In this document: positions 50,801-63,547 of the stretch, in pieces
How positions within the stretch are numbered: position 1 is the first letter of the stretch
Layout: each line of letters starts with the position of its first letter
Assembly: GCA_023079485.1 (NCBI GenBank)
Contig: CM041086.1
Coordinates: 15,632,401 to 15,696,400 of the forward strand
Source of the DNA: Archilochus colubris
Taxonomy: Eukaryota > Chordata > Aves > Apodiformes > Trochilidae
Length of the DNA: 64,000 nucleotides
Direction: 5' to 3'
Notes under the pieces: model-generated
What the model was told of the DNA's origin: nothing
What the model saw: only the letters and a program-made list of their open reading frames with translations
Databases searched by the model: none
Position numbers and translations under genes: made by a program

Positions 50801-53800
50801 AGTGTTTCTGTCTGTAAAAAAACCTGTGTGCAACTGAGGGGCAGTTAAGAAAAATTCACTTGCAGTAGCAGAAAACCAAACACAGGTGTTGCAGTGTGGC
50901 ATCTTTTCTTACTGTGATACCTAACAAAGGTTTTCTGGCAGCCACAAAAGAAGAGCCTTAGGTCATGTGTGTGCTCAGCAGAAACCATTTATTTGTTTTA
51001 TATTTCTTTTCCAAGAGACTGAGAAATGCAACACAAACAGGCTTACAACTACCACCACTGAACAGAATGTCTCTTTGTGGTACATGTACTATTATAATTT
51101 ATCTAGTTCCTCTCTATGCTAATATTTTTCTACTCCTATGAGCAGGATTTGTGCAAACAAGGCTCTTATAAAGGCTTAATGGTCACTTACCAAGGAGGAC
51201 AGTTATTCAATTATTTTATGGGCTACTCTCCATTTGTGATAATGGAGCTGAGCAGATGGCGTGTACAGGATGTAACAGAAAGGTCTGGTGGGTGGAGGCA
51301 TGGATAAAAATATAACTATTTGGGAATGGGAGGAAATATATTAAGAAGTAACAGCAGCTCTTGCATGTTTGACATTTCAGTTGGGCTGTTAAGGGTCAAA
51401 CATTCACTTCATGGCTGTGGAGGGGTTTTGGAGTGCTCAGTCCCCAGTCACCCAGAGATGTTGAACCACGCACTGGGGCACAAGTGGGCATCACTAGAGT
51501 CCAGCCTTGGACACAGCCTGCTTGTGCACTGCTGTGGAACAATAGTGTTCATTAAGAATCTTTGCTAAAAGGGCTATTTCTACAAGTTACTTTTCTAAAG
51601 TTACACAGGCAAGCAGCTTTATAAACCAGCCATCTAACTGCAATAACTAAAGTTAAAACTGAGTAACAGCACGTAGGGGAAAACCTCAGTTAAGATGTGG
51701 CTCAGGATGCAAAGTGCATCTTGCAGTGATCTATCTTTTAGAAACAAACCAAAAATCATCATTTCATGTTACCTGAACCTACTGTTGTGACTCCTAGAAT
51801 AGAAGTCATATTTATTAAGAGTTATTTAAGTTTAAAATGCTATACAGGCAAAGAACCTAGCTAAGTAGAACAAGGATCAGAGTACACTGATACTATTTTC
51901 ACTGTACAATGGGTTGCAGAGTATAATGAAATAGCTTTAAAATAAAAAACCAAACCTGGACAGAGCTACCAAGTAATTCTGCAAAACAGAGCCAGGCAGA
52001 TGTTACCAAAATTTTTACATATTGGTAATGCTTATGCTAAAGCACAAGCACAATGGTGTAGGTCAAAAATGTAATTAACAGATATTTTAAAAATAATCTA
52101 TATACTCATTATACATCTAAATAATTGTTCAAAGAAATCCTCTGAACACAAGCATTTCTGTAACTGTCTGGTATGACTCACAATCTTATTTTTATAGTAA
52201 GGAGAGCTAAACCAGAACATCACTTCAGAGTTATTAAAATAATTTAAAAGTCTCTTTAATTAGTACAAATTTTAAGACTACAAGTACTGGAACATAATGT
52301 GCTATTTTAAGTCTGTCCTTGTCATGTCAACTTATTTCTAATTTCGCAGTCTTTCAAGCAGGTATTTTTAAAATTATATATGCATTAATATTCCAAGTGC
52401 CATTATACACCTATGCTATAGAACATTCCCAGTTATCAGTGTATGGAAATATGGGCTTTTTCCCTGCACACTAACAAAAGTGATGAGCAAAACTAATGAG
52501 ATAAGCTGCACCATCACACAGTTTAAAGTAAAACAGATGTGCATACAGGTATTCTGCTCTGGTTTTTAACATTTAACACCTGCTATTGAAAGATGAAGGG
52601 ATCTGTAGCATGGATTTTAAAAAAATATATAAATCTGTTGCCTAGTAGGAAGCTACAAGTATACTTTTAGAAAAAGATGCTCAAGTGGTGAAGCAGTAAC
52701 ATACTCCAGGGAATCAACATTCACATCAATAAAACATATACAGTCATATCAATAGTCACATCAATATATGCTGAAGGAAATCCTCATTCATTAATCTTGT
52801 CCTCACTGAACAGCAGTGGGATTCAAGTGTAAGAGTCTGGGATTTGAAATGATAACCAAGGATCCACCTTGGATCACTTCAAATCCGCAAGTCTTAAATC
52901 TGTGATAATTGGTAAATCAGTTTATCTCTACCTTGGAGATAAAGGTATCTCACCTTGACACCCAGTGACCTCCCAGCTGCACACCCATCAATGTGGCATT
53001 AACTGTACTACAAAAACTCATGCAAAATTTAAAGACAGAATAAGGAAAAAAAATATTTTCTCAATATTCCCTACAAAACACTTCATTGAGGTGAAAAGTA
53101 CTCTTTGATTTCAGTAAAAAGTCCAAGGACTTAGCTCTATCTGAAGCAACGAAAGAGTGAAACAATTCCTCCCGTCCTTCACATTACACAGCTATTAACC
53201 CAGAAACAAAGCAAGTAAAATGCACACTTACTTTTTGATGGAGTAGTATTAGCTCCAACCTGGCTTCCATCACAAGCAACTCACAAAGATAAACTTGAAC
53301 AATACATTCTACAAACACTGAATAATACATTATACAAACTGACACTCTGACAACATGTTGGCTAAAGGAAAACATTTACCAGCCCTCCCAGCCCCATGCT
53401 GACAAGCACCTTTCTTTACTTGTTCTGCTGCTCCAGTTCCCAAGACTGCTTGTGCTATTTATTTTCTAATGGTTTAACGTGCCTTCTGAGTTTTCTGCTA
53501 TATTTGGGATCCTCTTAAAATGTAAAATAACTCTCCAGAGTTGTACCAAGACGCCTCACCCACAAGCGTTCCTCATATCTACCCTCTGCAGGAGATGAAG
53601 TTCAAGCCAGCACCAAGTTCAGTCCTGGCTTTAAAGCTGCCATGAGCAGCACAGGTCAGAAGTGTCCCAGCAGCCTTGGCTGGTAAAAGCCTTCCTATCT
53701 AGGGCAACAACAACAGCAGGAGGAATTTCCACCCCCACCACTCATTCCTAACCTCTGTATCATGCACTTGGTCAGGTAAATACCGTGATGCACATCTGGC

Positions 53801-56598
53801 ACATGATTAAAGCCCTTTCTTGATTACAAGTACACTTTAAATGAAGTATTTGGTAGGAACTGATGGTCCTAAGAAGTGGGGCAGGGACAGCAGATCTGCT
53901 GGAGTTTATTTCAGTTCTGGTCCAGATGGTTTTGTTGATCTCAGTCAAGTGGCTCAACACGCATCATGCCAAGTACCTACTGCAGAAAAGAAAACTGAAA
54001 CCACATCTCCTGAGCAACTCTGGCAGCTGGCCAGAAGCCTTCCTCTTCAAAAGCCCAAGTCTTTTTCTGTACAGTGTCTTTTAGCTGATATGCACATAAA
54101 ACCTAAGTGGAGCCTTCTTGCAGTTTCAGCACATCCGGGCTTAAGGCTGGGCTCTCCCCATCCACCACTGGCCACAAACTGTATGTGAGGACAGGGGTTG
54201 GTGCTGGCAGGCTCTGTGTCCACCAGATATCATTACAGAAACCTGTCACACCACCCTGTGCTTTACTTTCAGTGCTATACAAGTTTCACTGAGTGAGTGG
54301 CCTCAGAAGAAATAACTAGTGCTGCCATCTGCTTTCATTTTTATGTGCCTGTTTACTGAGTTCAAGATTTAGAGGAAACATGCAGCCATTAAGAGTGTTA
54401 GCAGATTATGGGTAATCCCAATTACCCTCCCCCAAATCCAACTAAAACAAATACTAGGAGCCAAAAGAAAAGCAATAGCCAAGTATTAATAATTCATATC
54501 CACTGCAAAGCATAGCTCTGCTAGCACAGGAGAAATACTCTCTCTTAAGCTTTTCCTTGGGCTTTTCCACACAGCTATCCTATCCCACCAAGCACCTTCC
54601 AGATGGAAAGGTGATGGTGATCCCAGTTATAGGGAAAAGAGGAGGTAACTTTGAAACAACACCAAAGCAGTCACTCTCTGGCTTCTGCAGAATGCAGGAA
54701 AATTAAACAGCATGGTCAGCTCTTGAGATGTGCCCTCCACAAAAAGGTGAAAGATGCTGCACCATCTACACAACAATCCATCAACAAATGGAACAAAACT
54801 GTAAATTTTGTTTCTCAGAAAACTGGTTCCCTTCTTCCATGAAACTGCCTTCTCTCCTGTGACCATGTGCTTACTTGCATATGTAATGAACATATCCCTT
54901 CAATAATTTACTCCAAAACTTTCTTAATTAATTCCTTATTAAGAACAGTTCTTATAAACAAGCACTCATTCATTTGTCATGCTAGCTACCTGACTCCGTT
55001 TATTAATCATTAATTTCAATAGACTTTGCATGTTGACTTAGCTCAGGCTACTACTACTTAGTATTTCATTTGAGTATTAATTTAAAACTGTGCAATAGGC
55101 TGCATCTGTTTTACTAGATACATATCTTAATGTCACTTGGAATATATCCGTATCTAACTCCTTGCTTAGTGGTTTGTTCCAGAGTGGTTTCTCTAGTTTT
55201 GTAAAAGGGAGGAGGTGTCATCCACTGAAGGCTGGTAATTTATAACTCTGAAAATTCATAGCTGCTGCTAAATGCTAGAATATTCAGCCAGCAAACAATG
55301 GGAGACCCTTCACTTGCTTGCACTGTATGTTACAGATCGTGTTAAACACCTGAGTAAAGTTTGCATGAGATGCAAATACCTGAATAATTCACACCTCATG
55401 AAAACCTTTCTACAGAGAGGAGGTTGTATTGCCTGTTTCAAGTTGATAAAATTCTGTAGAGCACAATGAAGGGCAAGTGGCAAATGGCAAATGCAAAGAA
55501 TTGAGAAAGAAGTTTAAATTATTTTAGAATATATATTTTTATGTAGGTTTCTCTAGGACTGGATCAAAATGCACACTTTGTATCCATGTATGAAGAGCAC
55601 AAAGAAAGTGAAACCAAACCATTTGTCTGGTACTGGGAAGCATTGCTAATTATGTCTCTTGTTTGGGAGAAATTACTGGTTTGGAGATTTGTTTAAAATG
55701 GATTTTTTTTTCATTAACTGTGAAAATCTTGCATGTTTTTAATCACTGCATTTAGCCTGAGATGACAGATCTGCAAGATTCAAAACCTAGAACTTAAAGG
55801 AACAAAAGGGTATGTTTCTAATTGCTATTTGTAGCAGTCTTTGCTAATTTTTGCTCTTCAAATCAGCAAGGCTATAACAGCAAGTTTGTCTGTACCAGCA
55901 GATGACAAAGCATGTTGTATTCACAGTTTCATGCTACAGCAGTCCAAAGTGAAAACAAAGTTAAGGTCAGCTATTAACCTGACAATCACCTTTTACAGAC
56001 ATCAGGGACTACCTGTGCCAATTTACTTCACAGGAATCAACCCTTAATTTACACCAGATTTCTCTGTAACCTCACATCTACCTGTGTTTACTCAGCATCC
56101 TCACTTGAAAAAAAAATCAAATATGAACCAGTTATATTAGAAAAAAGGGGTCATGGAACAAAATAGTTCAAGAGCTGCTATCATTCACGTTAGAGCAAGC
56201 AAAGGTCTGTCCAGCCCGCTGTCCTTGGCCAGGAAGGCCAAGCTGGAGGCCCCCAGCACACACACAATTGCTTTGGAAAGGGGCTTCCAAAATCCACAAA
56301 GCTTGCAAAGATATTTTAGAACACCCCTGCGTGCAAAATAGGGAAAACAGGGCAACATTAAACATTCAACCGGTTTTTTGCTTCACATTAACAGGTGCTT
56401 TAGTGACGTGAAAAAAAAAACATGCCCCGAGCTGTGAATCACACTTCCCCGGGCTCCTGCGTGTGCTACATCAGCATCAGACCATATCCTGAGCCCAGCC
56501 TCCTTTCCTGCATCTCGCAGGGGGGGGCTCCGAGGGAGGAGAGAGCTCTGTGGATGTGCCGGGCAGGCCCAGGCAGCCGAGGGGCTGCGGAACAGGCA

Positions 56599-56750
56599 GG
56601 GGAGGCAGGCAGGGGGATGCTGCGGGAGGGGAGGCAGGCAGGGGGATGCTGCGGGAGGGGAGGCAGGCAGGGGGATGCTGCGGGAGGGGAGGCAGGCAGG
56701 GGGATGCTGCGGGAGGGGAGGCAGGCAGGGGGATGCTGCGGGAGGGGAGG
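56599..56750 (+). repeat. 29-bp G-rich minisatellite, about 5.2 copies
   Basis: Five near-identical units of 29 bp; the 'gggggatgctgcggga' core starts at 56612, 56641, 56670, 56699 and 56728. Each unit also carries 'ggggaggcaggca'. As 29 is not a multiple of 3, the open frames across it cycle through all reading frames and are artefacts. It sits about 620 bp downstream of the ACSL4 first-exon donor, inside the CpG island. Confidence 0.95.
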
Positions 56751-57039
56751 CGACTCCTATGCCGGCAGTGAGCAGACGGTCCTGCTGCCGGTAACCGCGC
56801 TCGGCCTCAGCCCCCAGGGGCTGCGAAAAGGAAGGGGGAGAAGGGGAGGCGGCGGCGGCTGCTCCCCTAGAGGTGCGATCGGGGCGGCTCTCGGGGAGGG
56901 AAGAGAGAGGGATGCTCCGGCGGAGGGGAGCGGGCTGACCCAGGTTGATTTCCAGGGTAGAGCCACCCCGGACCCTGCCCTTCCCGTCAGCCTTCCCAGG
57001 GCCCACCACCTGCTCCCGGACAGAGGCCGGTGACAACCT

Positions 57040-57052
57040 CCCCCCCCCCCCC
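57040..57052 (+). repeat. C13 homopolymer
   Basis: A run of 13 cytosines in ACSL4 intron 1 or the downstream promoter. A second C-rich run lies at about 57245-57268 (runs of C separated by single A or G). Both are G tracts on the ACSL4 strand and could form quadruplexes. Confidence 0.85.
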
Positions 57053-57183
57053 AGGGCCTACCGCGCTGCCCCTCCCGACACCGGTGTGCCGAGCCCGGGC
57101 GCAGCCTCTCAAGCCCTAGGAGCCACGCCGCGGCTCCGGGAGGGACCAGACCCCACCTAACCCCCCATCCTTCCTTCCCTCAC

Positions 57184-57300
57184 CTGACCCGGCTGCGGGG
57201 CCGGCGGACGGCCCGGAGGGGAGCGCCAGCCCCGCTCCCTACGACCCCCCCCCCACCCCCCCGCCCCTAACCGCCTCTCAGGTGCTGCCGAGGGGCAAGG
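57184..57300 (-). other. ACSL4: possible alternative ACSL4 first exon
   Basis: On the minus strand GTCAG is followed by GTGAGG at 57183, a good donor about 190 nt downstream of the main one. An alternative untranslated first exon could end here. The 5' boundary is a guess. Confidence 0.25.
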
Positions 57301-57371
57301 AGGGGACGTGTCCGTCGGTTCCCTCCCCCGGGCCGTGCCCGGCCGTTACACCGCGCCGAGCCCGCACTCAC

Positions 57372-57445
57372 CTCGCCCGCCGTCACGTCTCGGCGCTGCC
57401 GACAGAGAACGCGCTCGGCTGCGCTACCGGCTGCTAAAATGGCTG
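57372..57445 (-). other. ACSL4: ACSL4 untranslated first exon (inferred)
   Basis: The minus strand reads GCGGGCGAG followed by GTGAGTGC, an excellent donor with the last exon base at 57372, inside the CpG island. No ATG is needed because translation begins in the exon at 36126. The 5' boundary is approximate. Confidence 0.55.
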
Positions 57446-57502
57446 AGGGAGAGGGGGGGCGACGGGGAGGAGCGAGCCCCCGCGCTGCTGGCACCGCCAC
57501 CA

Positions 57503-57544
57503 ATCCTCCTCCTCCCGCCGCCGATCCTCCTCCTCCCGCCGCCG
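57503..57544 (+). repeat. 21-bp tandem duplication in ACSL4 promoter
   Basis: Two exact copies of a CCTCCTCCTCCCGCCGCC-type 21-mer, starting at 57503 and 57524, followed by a partial CCGCC extension. Confidence 0.9.
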
Positions 57545-57799
57545 CCTCCGTGACGCGGTCGCGGCGGAGGAAGGGGCGGGGGCGGGGAACGGGACCGGCG
57601 GCCGAAAGGGGGGTACCCGGGTGGGAGGCGGGGATGGAGCCGCGGCGGTGGCCCTGGGCGGGATGTGCAGCGGGGCTCAGGCGTCTGGCTGGAGGTGTCC
57701 CCTCTCCCCGGGGCAGTCTGATGGAAGAGGGGGATGTCACGGGAAGCCGGGCTGCAGACGTGATGTGGTCAGAGCTGTGCTGCCGTCGTGTTTAGTTTG

Positions 57800-60700
57800 T
57801 TAGCGTTCTGGTGAGGCTGACAAAAGCTGTGGGGACAGTTGGACCTGTGGCCACATGGGGAAAACCGCTTGAATCCCCAGCCCCAGTGTGCCCAAGCACA
57901 GCTTGGCTCCCTGGGCTTCTCGGCATGCTCCAACTGGAAGATGCGATGGAAGTTCACATCTTTCGGTCTGGACTGGGAAGGTTTGTTACGCAGTTTTGCC
58001 TCCTGACAATCTGGAGACCACCCAGCTGAGTTAAAGGCCCCTATTTTTACTCAGAACACAAGAAAGGATTTTCATCAGCGGCACTGACGAGAGCAACTGG
58101 GATTACTCACAGCATGGTTCAGAAAGCCAGAGGCCACAAATACCCCTATGATTCATGCACGAGTTTGCCAGATGGTTTTACATGGGTTTGTGTCTGAGGC
58201 TTTTTCAGAAGAGAACTAGCACAAAATAATTCTTGACAAGACACATAGACACTTAACGTGTGAAGGAAGAGGAGACATTTCATGCTCCACCTATGCTGAG
58301 CAGAGGTCCAGCACAATCCTCCCCCACCCCATATGGAGTGGGACAGAGTGTAAAATAAAAACAAGCTTACAAAACAACCCAGAGCTCTAATTAGTAACAA
58401 GAGTTTGTTCCTATAAAAACTAACACCTTTCAGGAGGCTAATTTTTTTGAGGCAATAAATACGCAATGGAGATGTTATATTTAATATTTCTCATTCTTAA
58501 AGAACCAAAAAGCACATCACTTCCTTGGGTTAGGGCTGAACTGCATCATTGTGTCGTTTTTGCTTTGCTTGGGATGTATGAATTTTAGGGCAGCCCATTA
58601 TTACTCTCACTTTGTTGTAATTTTTTTCAGGCCCTATTGTTTTCCTCAGTGTCAAACCATCACTAATGAGAGGCCATGGACTGTGCAAGATGCCCAAAGG
58701 CACAGCAATTTTATGCAGAATATTTTTTTTTTCCTAACCTCCCTGTACCTAGGAAAGGTTATGCAAACAAACGTGCTGCACATTTTTTTCCAACGAAAAC
58801 ACTGGCACATTAGGCTGTATTCTAAATCTTTTTCATAAACAGTAAATGGGTAAGAGAATATTTGTCGTTTGTTCCAACTACTTGATACTTCATATAGTCT
58901 TGATTTTTTAATTAATTGAGCTTGGATTTACTGTGATCTGTGCTGTTTTGATGTGTGTTTTGAGCCTTCTGTCTGTTTCTTCCATTTGGAGTCTCTTGTG
59001 TTAATTGACCATGAATTATCATTCTCTCTTAGCTGTTTCCATGCAACTCCTTGGTTCACATCAGATTCCTTGCACTGCCACCTCATTCATTTCTCTTCTA
59101 GTGTTCTCTGGGTGTGGTTTCATAATACCTCAAACAAATTAAAGCTGGAGCTTCCCTCTCTACTACCTCAGATGGCATGATCTTGCTCCCACATGGATTT
59201 CAAGAGCTCCAGGTTGCATACTCCTGAGTGCAACTCTTCCTTCACCTTCTCCTTTACTCCTTCCCTATTGGAAACCTCCTCCTCAGCCTCTTCTTGGCCC
59301 TGGCCAAGCTGGCCTCATGTGCCAGAGCAAGAAGCTCAGTGGGGAATCCTGGTTCCTGGGGGGCTTGTCCACTCCTGTCCCCAAACTGGACAACACTGGG
59401 TTTTTTCAGGGGTGCTTGACAAAGCTCAATGCTTTGTTTGTTTCAGGACGATGAACATCTAAATCAAATTAATTATTTCAGCAAAGTTGAAAACAAATTT
59501 TGGTTAATTACAGTCTAAGGAAAATATGCAACCTCTCAGGTCATACTTAGAATAATGAATTCTAAAATTAAACTTACCACAGAGAGGGTATCCAAGTGAA
59601 GAGTCAAATACACCTTGTTCTGTGGAGGCTTTAGAAACCTTTAGTATGGGAAACCTTTCCTGCAGCTACAGATATGCAAATGTCTAACTGAATTTACTGA
59701 TGTAGCAGGTGCTCTTTTATTTGTCATAAGAAGTGGTTTAAATCAGTTCTGTGAATGCTTTCAAACATTCTTTTTTGAAAGAAAAATAAAACAGATTTAT
59801 TTGCTCTCTACAAATAAATCTATGGTCAACTAGCAATACCCTGAGGATAAGTGGAATATTTCCAAAGGCTTCAAAACAAGTGGCTGTGAGAAGCAAGGCT
59901 ACTGTCTGGAAGGTTACATTCACTGCAAGAGCTCAGAAATGCCTTTGCAAACAATTTAAGGGGCCCACAAACCAAAATTGAAACTGCCTTTACATAGCAA
60001 TATGTGACATTTGAAAACCAAATCTGACAGAAAGGTTTCTGATTTTTTCTTCTGTTGCAACTGCTTAGTAACTTTCCAGTAAGAAAAAACCCAGCAGTGA
60101 TGTCCATGGAATGTGATCAGTGTGACAGAACTTCCCAGACAGTGGAATTGTTCTGTACCAATGCCAATTTTCATCCTCATTACAGAGGTCAAAATAAGCA
60201 AGAGAAAAGTATTATGCTGAGAGACCAAAGCCAGTCTAGAAAGTCTCTGTTTTTTCACCCAGGATTCAGGGCAAGCTTGGAAATAGTCAACAGCTTCTCA
60301 CCTCATTGCTGATATCAGCAAAGGGTTTGCATAATGTTAGCAGTTTTAATCTAAGCAGTAAATCAATATTTGGAACCTTGTGGGTTGTTTATTTATATTA
60401 GGAGCAGTGACTGGTGAAATCAGCTATTTCTTTGATGCAATCCTGTTTCTTCACAGAATGTACAGTTAGAACCAAAACAACGGAAAACAAATTTTGTACA
60501 CAAGCCTTGCCATTTTGTAGCAAGCCCTTTCCAAGAAACTTTGCTTCTGTTTTGTCTCAGGCTTGTGGAGTTTTAATGTGTTCCTTTTTTATTATTTATT
60601 TATTTATATTTCTGCTCCCTCTCAGTAAATTTACAGCACATAAAAACAACTGAAACATGTTAATCCTCCACATTTAATCTCCTAATCAAGAATTAGGTAC

Positions 60701-62950
60701 TTTAGTTCACTCTACATCTTTTTAAACTGACTTTCTGGTTTTAAAAAACACAACAAAACTAACTCAGTGGTCAGTCATACATACTTGGTGACACAAAGCA
60801 TTATTGATCTCTCCAAGTAAGTGCATTTCAAGTGTGAATTTCAAGTAGGGGGGATATAGATTGTTTTGTTCTTTGATTCTTTTTGCTCAAGCCAGTTCTA
60901 TTCTGTTCTTACACTTATACATGAAAACAGATTGGAAGATTACCTGCAAATCTGTTTGTAACAGTTGGCATAATATAACCAAGTTCTGTATTCTACTTAA
61001 AGAATAAAAAATCTTTGTCACCTCTACTATCTACAGCCAATGTACTGGGCCTTTGGGGAAGGAGCATAGGGAAAGTAGAGACAAAGTCTGGTAGGTTTTC
61101 TGGACTAAAAACTTTTAATCAACTTTGTTATGCTGATCTACACAGATATAACTTCTCCTTCTGAGTCATTATGTAGAAAAAATGACAGCAGCTTGCAAGC
61201 CTTGAACACAGACTCACATTACGTAATTAAATCTTTGTTTCAAGCCATATTTCATGCACAAAACAGAAACATGTACCTGCTTGCAGACTTAACATCTGTA
61301 TCCCATAAAACATCACAGTCACAGTCAAAGTCACAGTCTGACCTGCTCAGATCTGTGCAGGGTTCAGAGCTCCTTTCTCTTCCAGAGGTAATGCCCGACA
61401 GGAATTTTCTGCCTGCTCAGGCAGCAAGAGAGACAGCTTACTGCAGCATTGCCCAGATTCCTCTTATGCCCCAGAACACCTGAATATCTGCAGCATTTCA
61501 GAGACTGGGATCTACTCAATAAATTCATCAGAAATAGGGGGCTGTACTACATATCAGTACTTGGAGCCCCAGGAGGATTCAAGATGCCCTAGCAATGAGA
61601 GCACATGGATTCATGGGTTTGCTTTTGGATTTGGGTTCTTTCATACAAGTGGTTATTTAATGATCTTGGATCAAATCAGCACTTCACAGCCAGTACCACT
61701 GAGATCAGTAGGTTTGCACACTACATGAAGTCAAAGGAGGATGTAATTACTGTACTGTTTATTAAAAAACTGAAAAGTCCCATCACGAGCAGAGCTTTAG
61801 CATATTAGATCCTATATAAGATGCTGTATGGATGTAGAATATACATTTTAAGAAAGGAAAGCAGTATTGACAGAGATACTTCTGATCTATACCACAGTAA
61901 ATGTTAGCAACAGCAATGGCCAGGGTTATTATTAGATTAGGACAGATAACAGATAATAGCTAAAAATAAGGCTAAATAATTGTCTTCTTCCAGTCTATGC
62001 CACAGTCTTCTCATCAGGACCTCTGGAGTCTTACAATTTCCTTTAGCAGAAGCATAACATTTTAAAGACTACAGTGCCCTAATTTGGTATGAAACCATTT
62101 GGGGAATTCATTAGAGCAAAGACAAGAATTCAGTGAGGACCTTGACCTCAATACTTTTTCTCTTCACATATGTCATGGCAGAAGTTTGTCTTGACAGAAA
62201 CAGCAAGGCCAACCTCCTAATCCACAGTTTTTTCCACAATTTTTTTCAAATTTAGAACCCAGATAGCAAAAGTAATTACTTGTTCACCTTCTCTTTGTTC
62301 CAATTTGTCATCTGAGCTCAATTTTAATAAAAATATGATGCTCAATTAAAAAAAATAACACATCCTAGTCATGTATGCCTGTGGGCTGGTTCCAAGGAGT
62401 AAGTAACAAGTACAAACAATGTTGTACTCCCACACAAAGCACTCTCCCAGGGAGCAGTTGCATGTGTACATATTCCTCCAAATTTGTAATGTGAAGACTA
62501 ATGTTGGTAAGATGAGAGTGACTCAACTTATTACTTATCTCTTTGTACTAATTCCTGTAAATTTTGGAAGCAAATATACATCAGTAGATTTGTGTGAAGG
62601 ACAGACATAATCTTACGTCCAAAACCTGTTTTAGTGCTGTTAAGAATACTTATTTGAGAGCAGTTGTCTTCCTTTTTAACAATTAACTGTTTAACGAAGA
62701 CTGAATGGTGTGTTTCTTTGTTTATTGATGTCTTTTTTTTAAACAAACTATAAATTACTCTTGGAACATCTTTTTCTATGACTAAATATCACTATAAGAA
62801 TCAACACAAACTGATCCTGCTACCATCAGATACACTTCCTTTTCTTACAGAGATCATTGTGCCCAGAAGGGAAAATTATGGAGTCATTATGGAGTCACAG
62901 CTCAAAAAGGACTGTAATATTATATATGCTTTAAAGCAACCAGGTAGCCT
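57800..62950. other. region upstream of ACSL4
   Basis: AT-rich non-coding DNA beyond the CpG island. No recognisable exon, CR1 or RNA gene. A 117-codon plus-strand frame at 61130-61483 contains a short Ser/Gln/Lys repeat produced by 'cacagtcacagtc' repeats and is not supported as a gene. In human the next gene on this side is TMEM164; no part of it is recognised here. Confidence 0.5.
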
Positions 62951-62980
62951 CTGAGTCTTAAAATACTCTACACATCCTGT

Positions 62981-63349
62981 CTAAATTGCAGCAAGTTGCC
63001 AGTCTGCCCTGACATGCTCCAGCAGTTCTGCTTCAGCTTGTTCCTCACTTTGTAAAGGAGTCCTTACAAGACAGTCTTGCAGTTTCCATACCTTACACCA
63101 TGACTTACAAGATGGAGTACCTCTAAGAATCCCATTTTCCCAGTTTGTCAATATGTCAGGATTCAAATTATATTCTTCTGATTCAGCCTTTGCAGTAAGA
63201 CCTTCAATTGTACCCTGTTTCTTTTCTAGCACAATCTCTTTCTTCAGAAGCTGATTGATCACTGCATTATTTCCTATCAGTCCAACAGAATTTCCTCCAT
63301 AGCACTGTGAACCATTAAAAAAAGCACAAAATTCCAGGAGAAGAGCCTT
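62981..63349 (-). CDS. unidentified minus-strand open block
   Basis: Open for 122 codons between stops, with no in-frame ATG, so it could only be an internal or terminal exon or a decayed copy. It includes GLIGNNAVINQLLKKEIVLE, ESEEYNLNPDILTNWENG and a charged C-terminal EEQAEAELLEH, ending at TAG. I do not recognise the family. A frame of this length can arise by chance in 64 kb, so this is a weak call. A 16-T tract (A on this strand) lies just upstream at 63364-63379. Confidence 0.2.
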   Translation of the reverse strand, partial: KALLLEFCAFFNGSQCYGGNSVGLIGNNAVINQLLKKEIVLEKKQGTIEGLTAKAESEEYNLNPDILTNWENGILRGTPSCKSWCKVWKLQDCLVRTPLQSEEQAEAELLEHVRADWQLAAI

Positions 63350-63363
63350 TTAAAACTGGTTTG

Positions 63364-63379
63364 TTTTTTTTTTTTTTTT
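63364..63379 (+). repeat. T16 homopolymer
   Basis: Sixteen thymines; an A tract on the minus strand, between the two unidentified open blocks. Could be a simple repeat or an old retrotransposition tail. Confidence 0.85.
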
Positions 63380-63547
63380 GGACAGTTTGCAGTAGTGGCA
63401 CAGACCTCCATAGCAATTTTACATCTTACACTGAACAGTATAATAAGTGGAAATCAGCTTTTTTATTAGTCATTGTTTTCAAACCCTTTAGAAGTCACCC
63501 ACAAAACATTACCCACATCCACTTTTATCTATTCTTTCTACCTATGT

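Larger units (their letters stand above)
36135..57371 (-). other. ACSL4: ACSL4 5' UTR intron region
   Basis: About 21 kb between the coding start exon and the CpG-island first exon. It is AT-rich, with several T-rich runs and a TTTG repeat but no recognisable CR1. One strong candidate untranslated exon lies at 38289-38335. Open frames of up to 115 codons occur on both strands, but none shows a known domain. Regulatory elements cannot be picked out without comparison to other genomes. Confidence 0.6.
56440..57760 (-). promoter_or_regulatory. ACSL4: ACSL4 CpG-island promoter region
   Basis: The strongest CpG island of the window. Elements seen: a tandem 21-bp C/T-rich repeat at 57503-57544, which is purine-rich on the ACSL4 strand and suits SP1/MAZ-type factors; GGGGCGG-type boxes near 57573-57590; a CRE-like TGACG at 57551 and another in CGTCACGTC near 57382; and a YY1-like AAAATGGC at 57436-57443. 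There is no TATA box. Transcription of ACSL4 probably starts between 57400 and 57560. The island also covers the beginning of the first intron. Confidence 0.65.

Noticed and set aside
53560..53600. Minus-strand mini-exon candidate (ctcctgcag acceptor, GTGAGG donor about 26 nt later)
   Set aside because: Too short and weaker than the 38289-38335 pair; likely coincidence without transcript support.
53841..54188. 115-codon plus-strand frame in the ACSL4 5' intron
   Set aside because: No recognisable domain and no supporting splice sites; frames of this length are expected by chance in 64 kb.
56383..57036. 217- and 203-codon frames over the minisatellite
   Set aside because: A repeat with period 29 and no stops keeps all frames open; Gly/Arg/Pro repeats, no conserved domain, and the location is an intron.
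61130..61483. 117-codon plus-strand frame with Ser/Gln/Lys repeats
   Set aside because: Part of the coding-like pattern comes from a short 'cacagtcacagtc' repeat; no homologue recognised.
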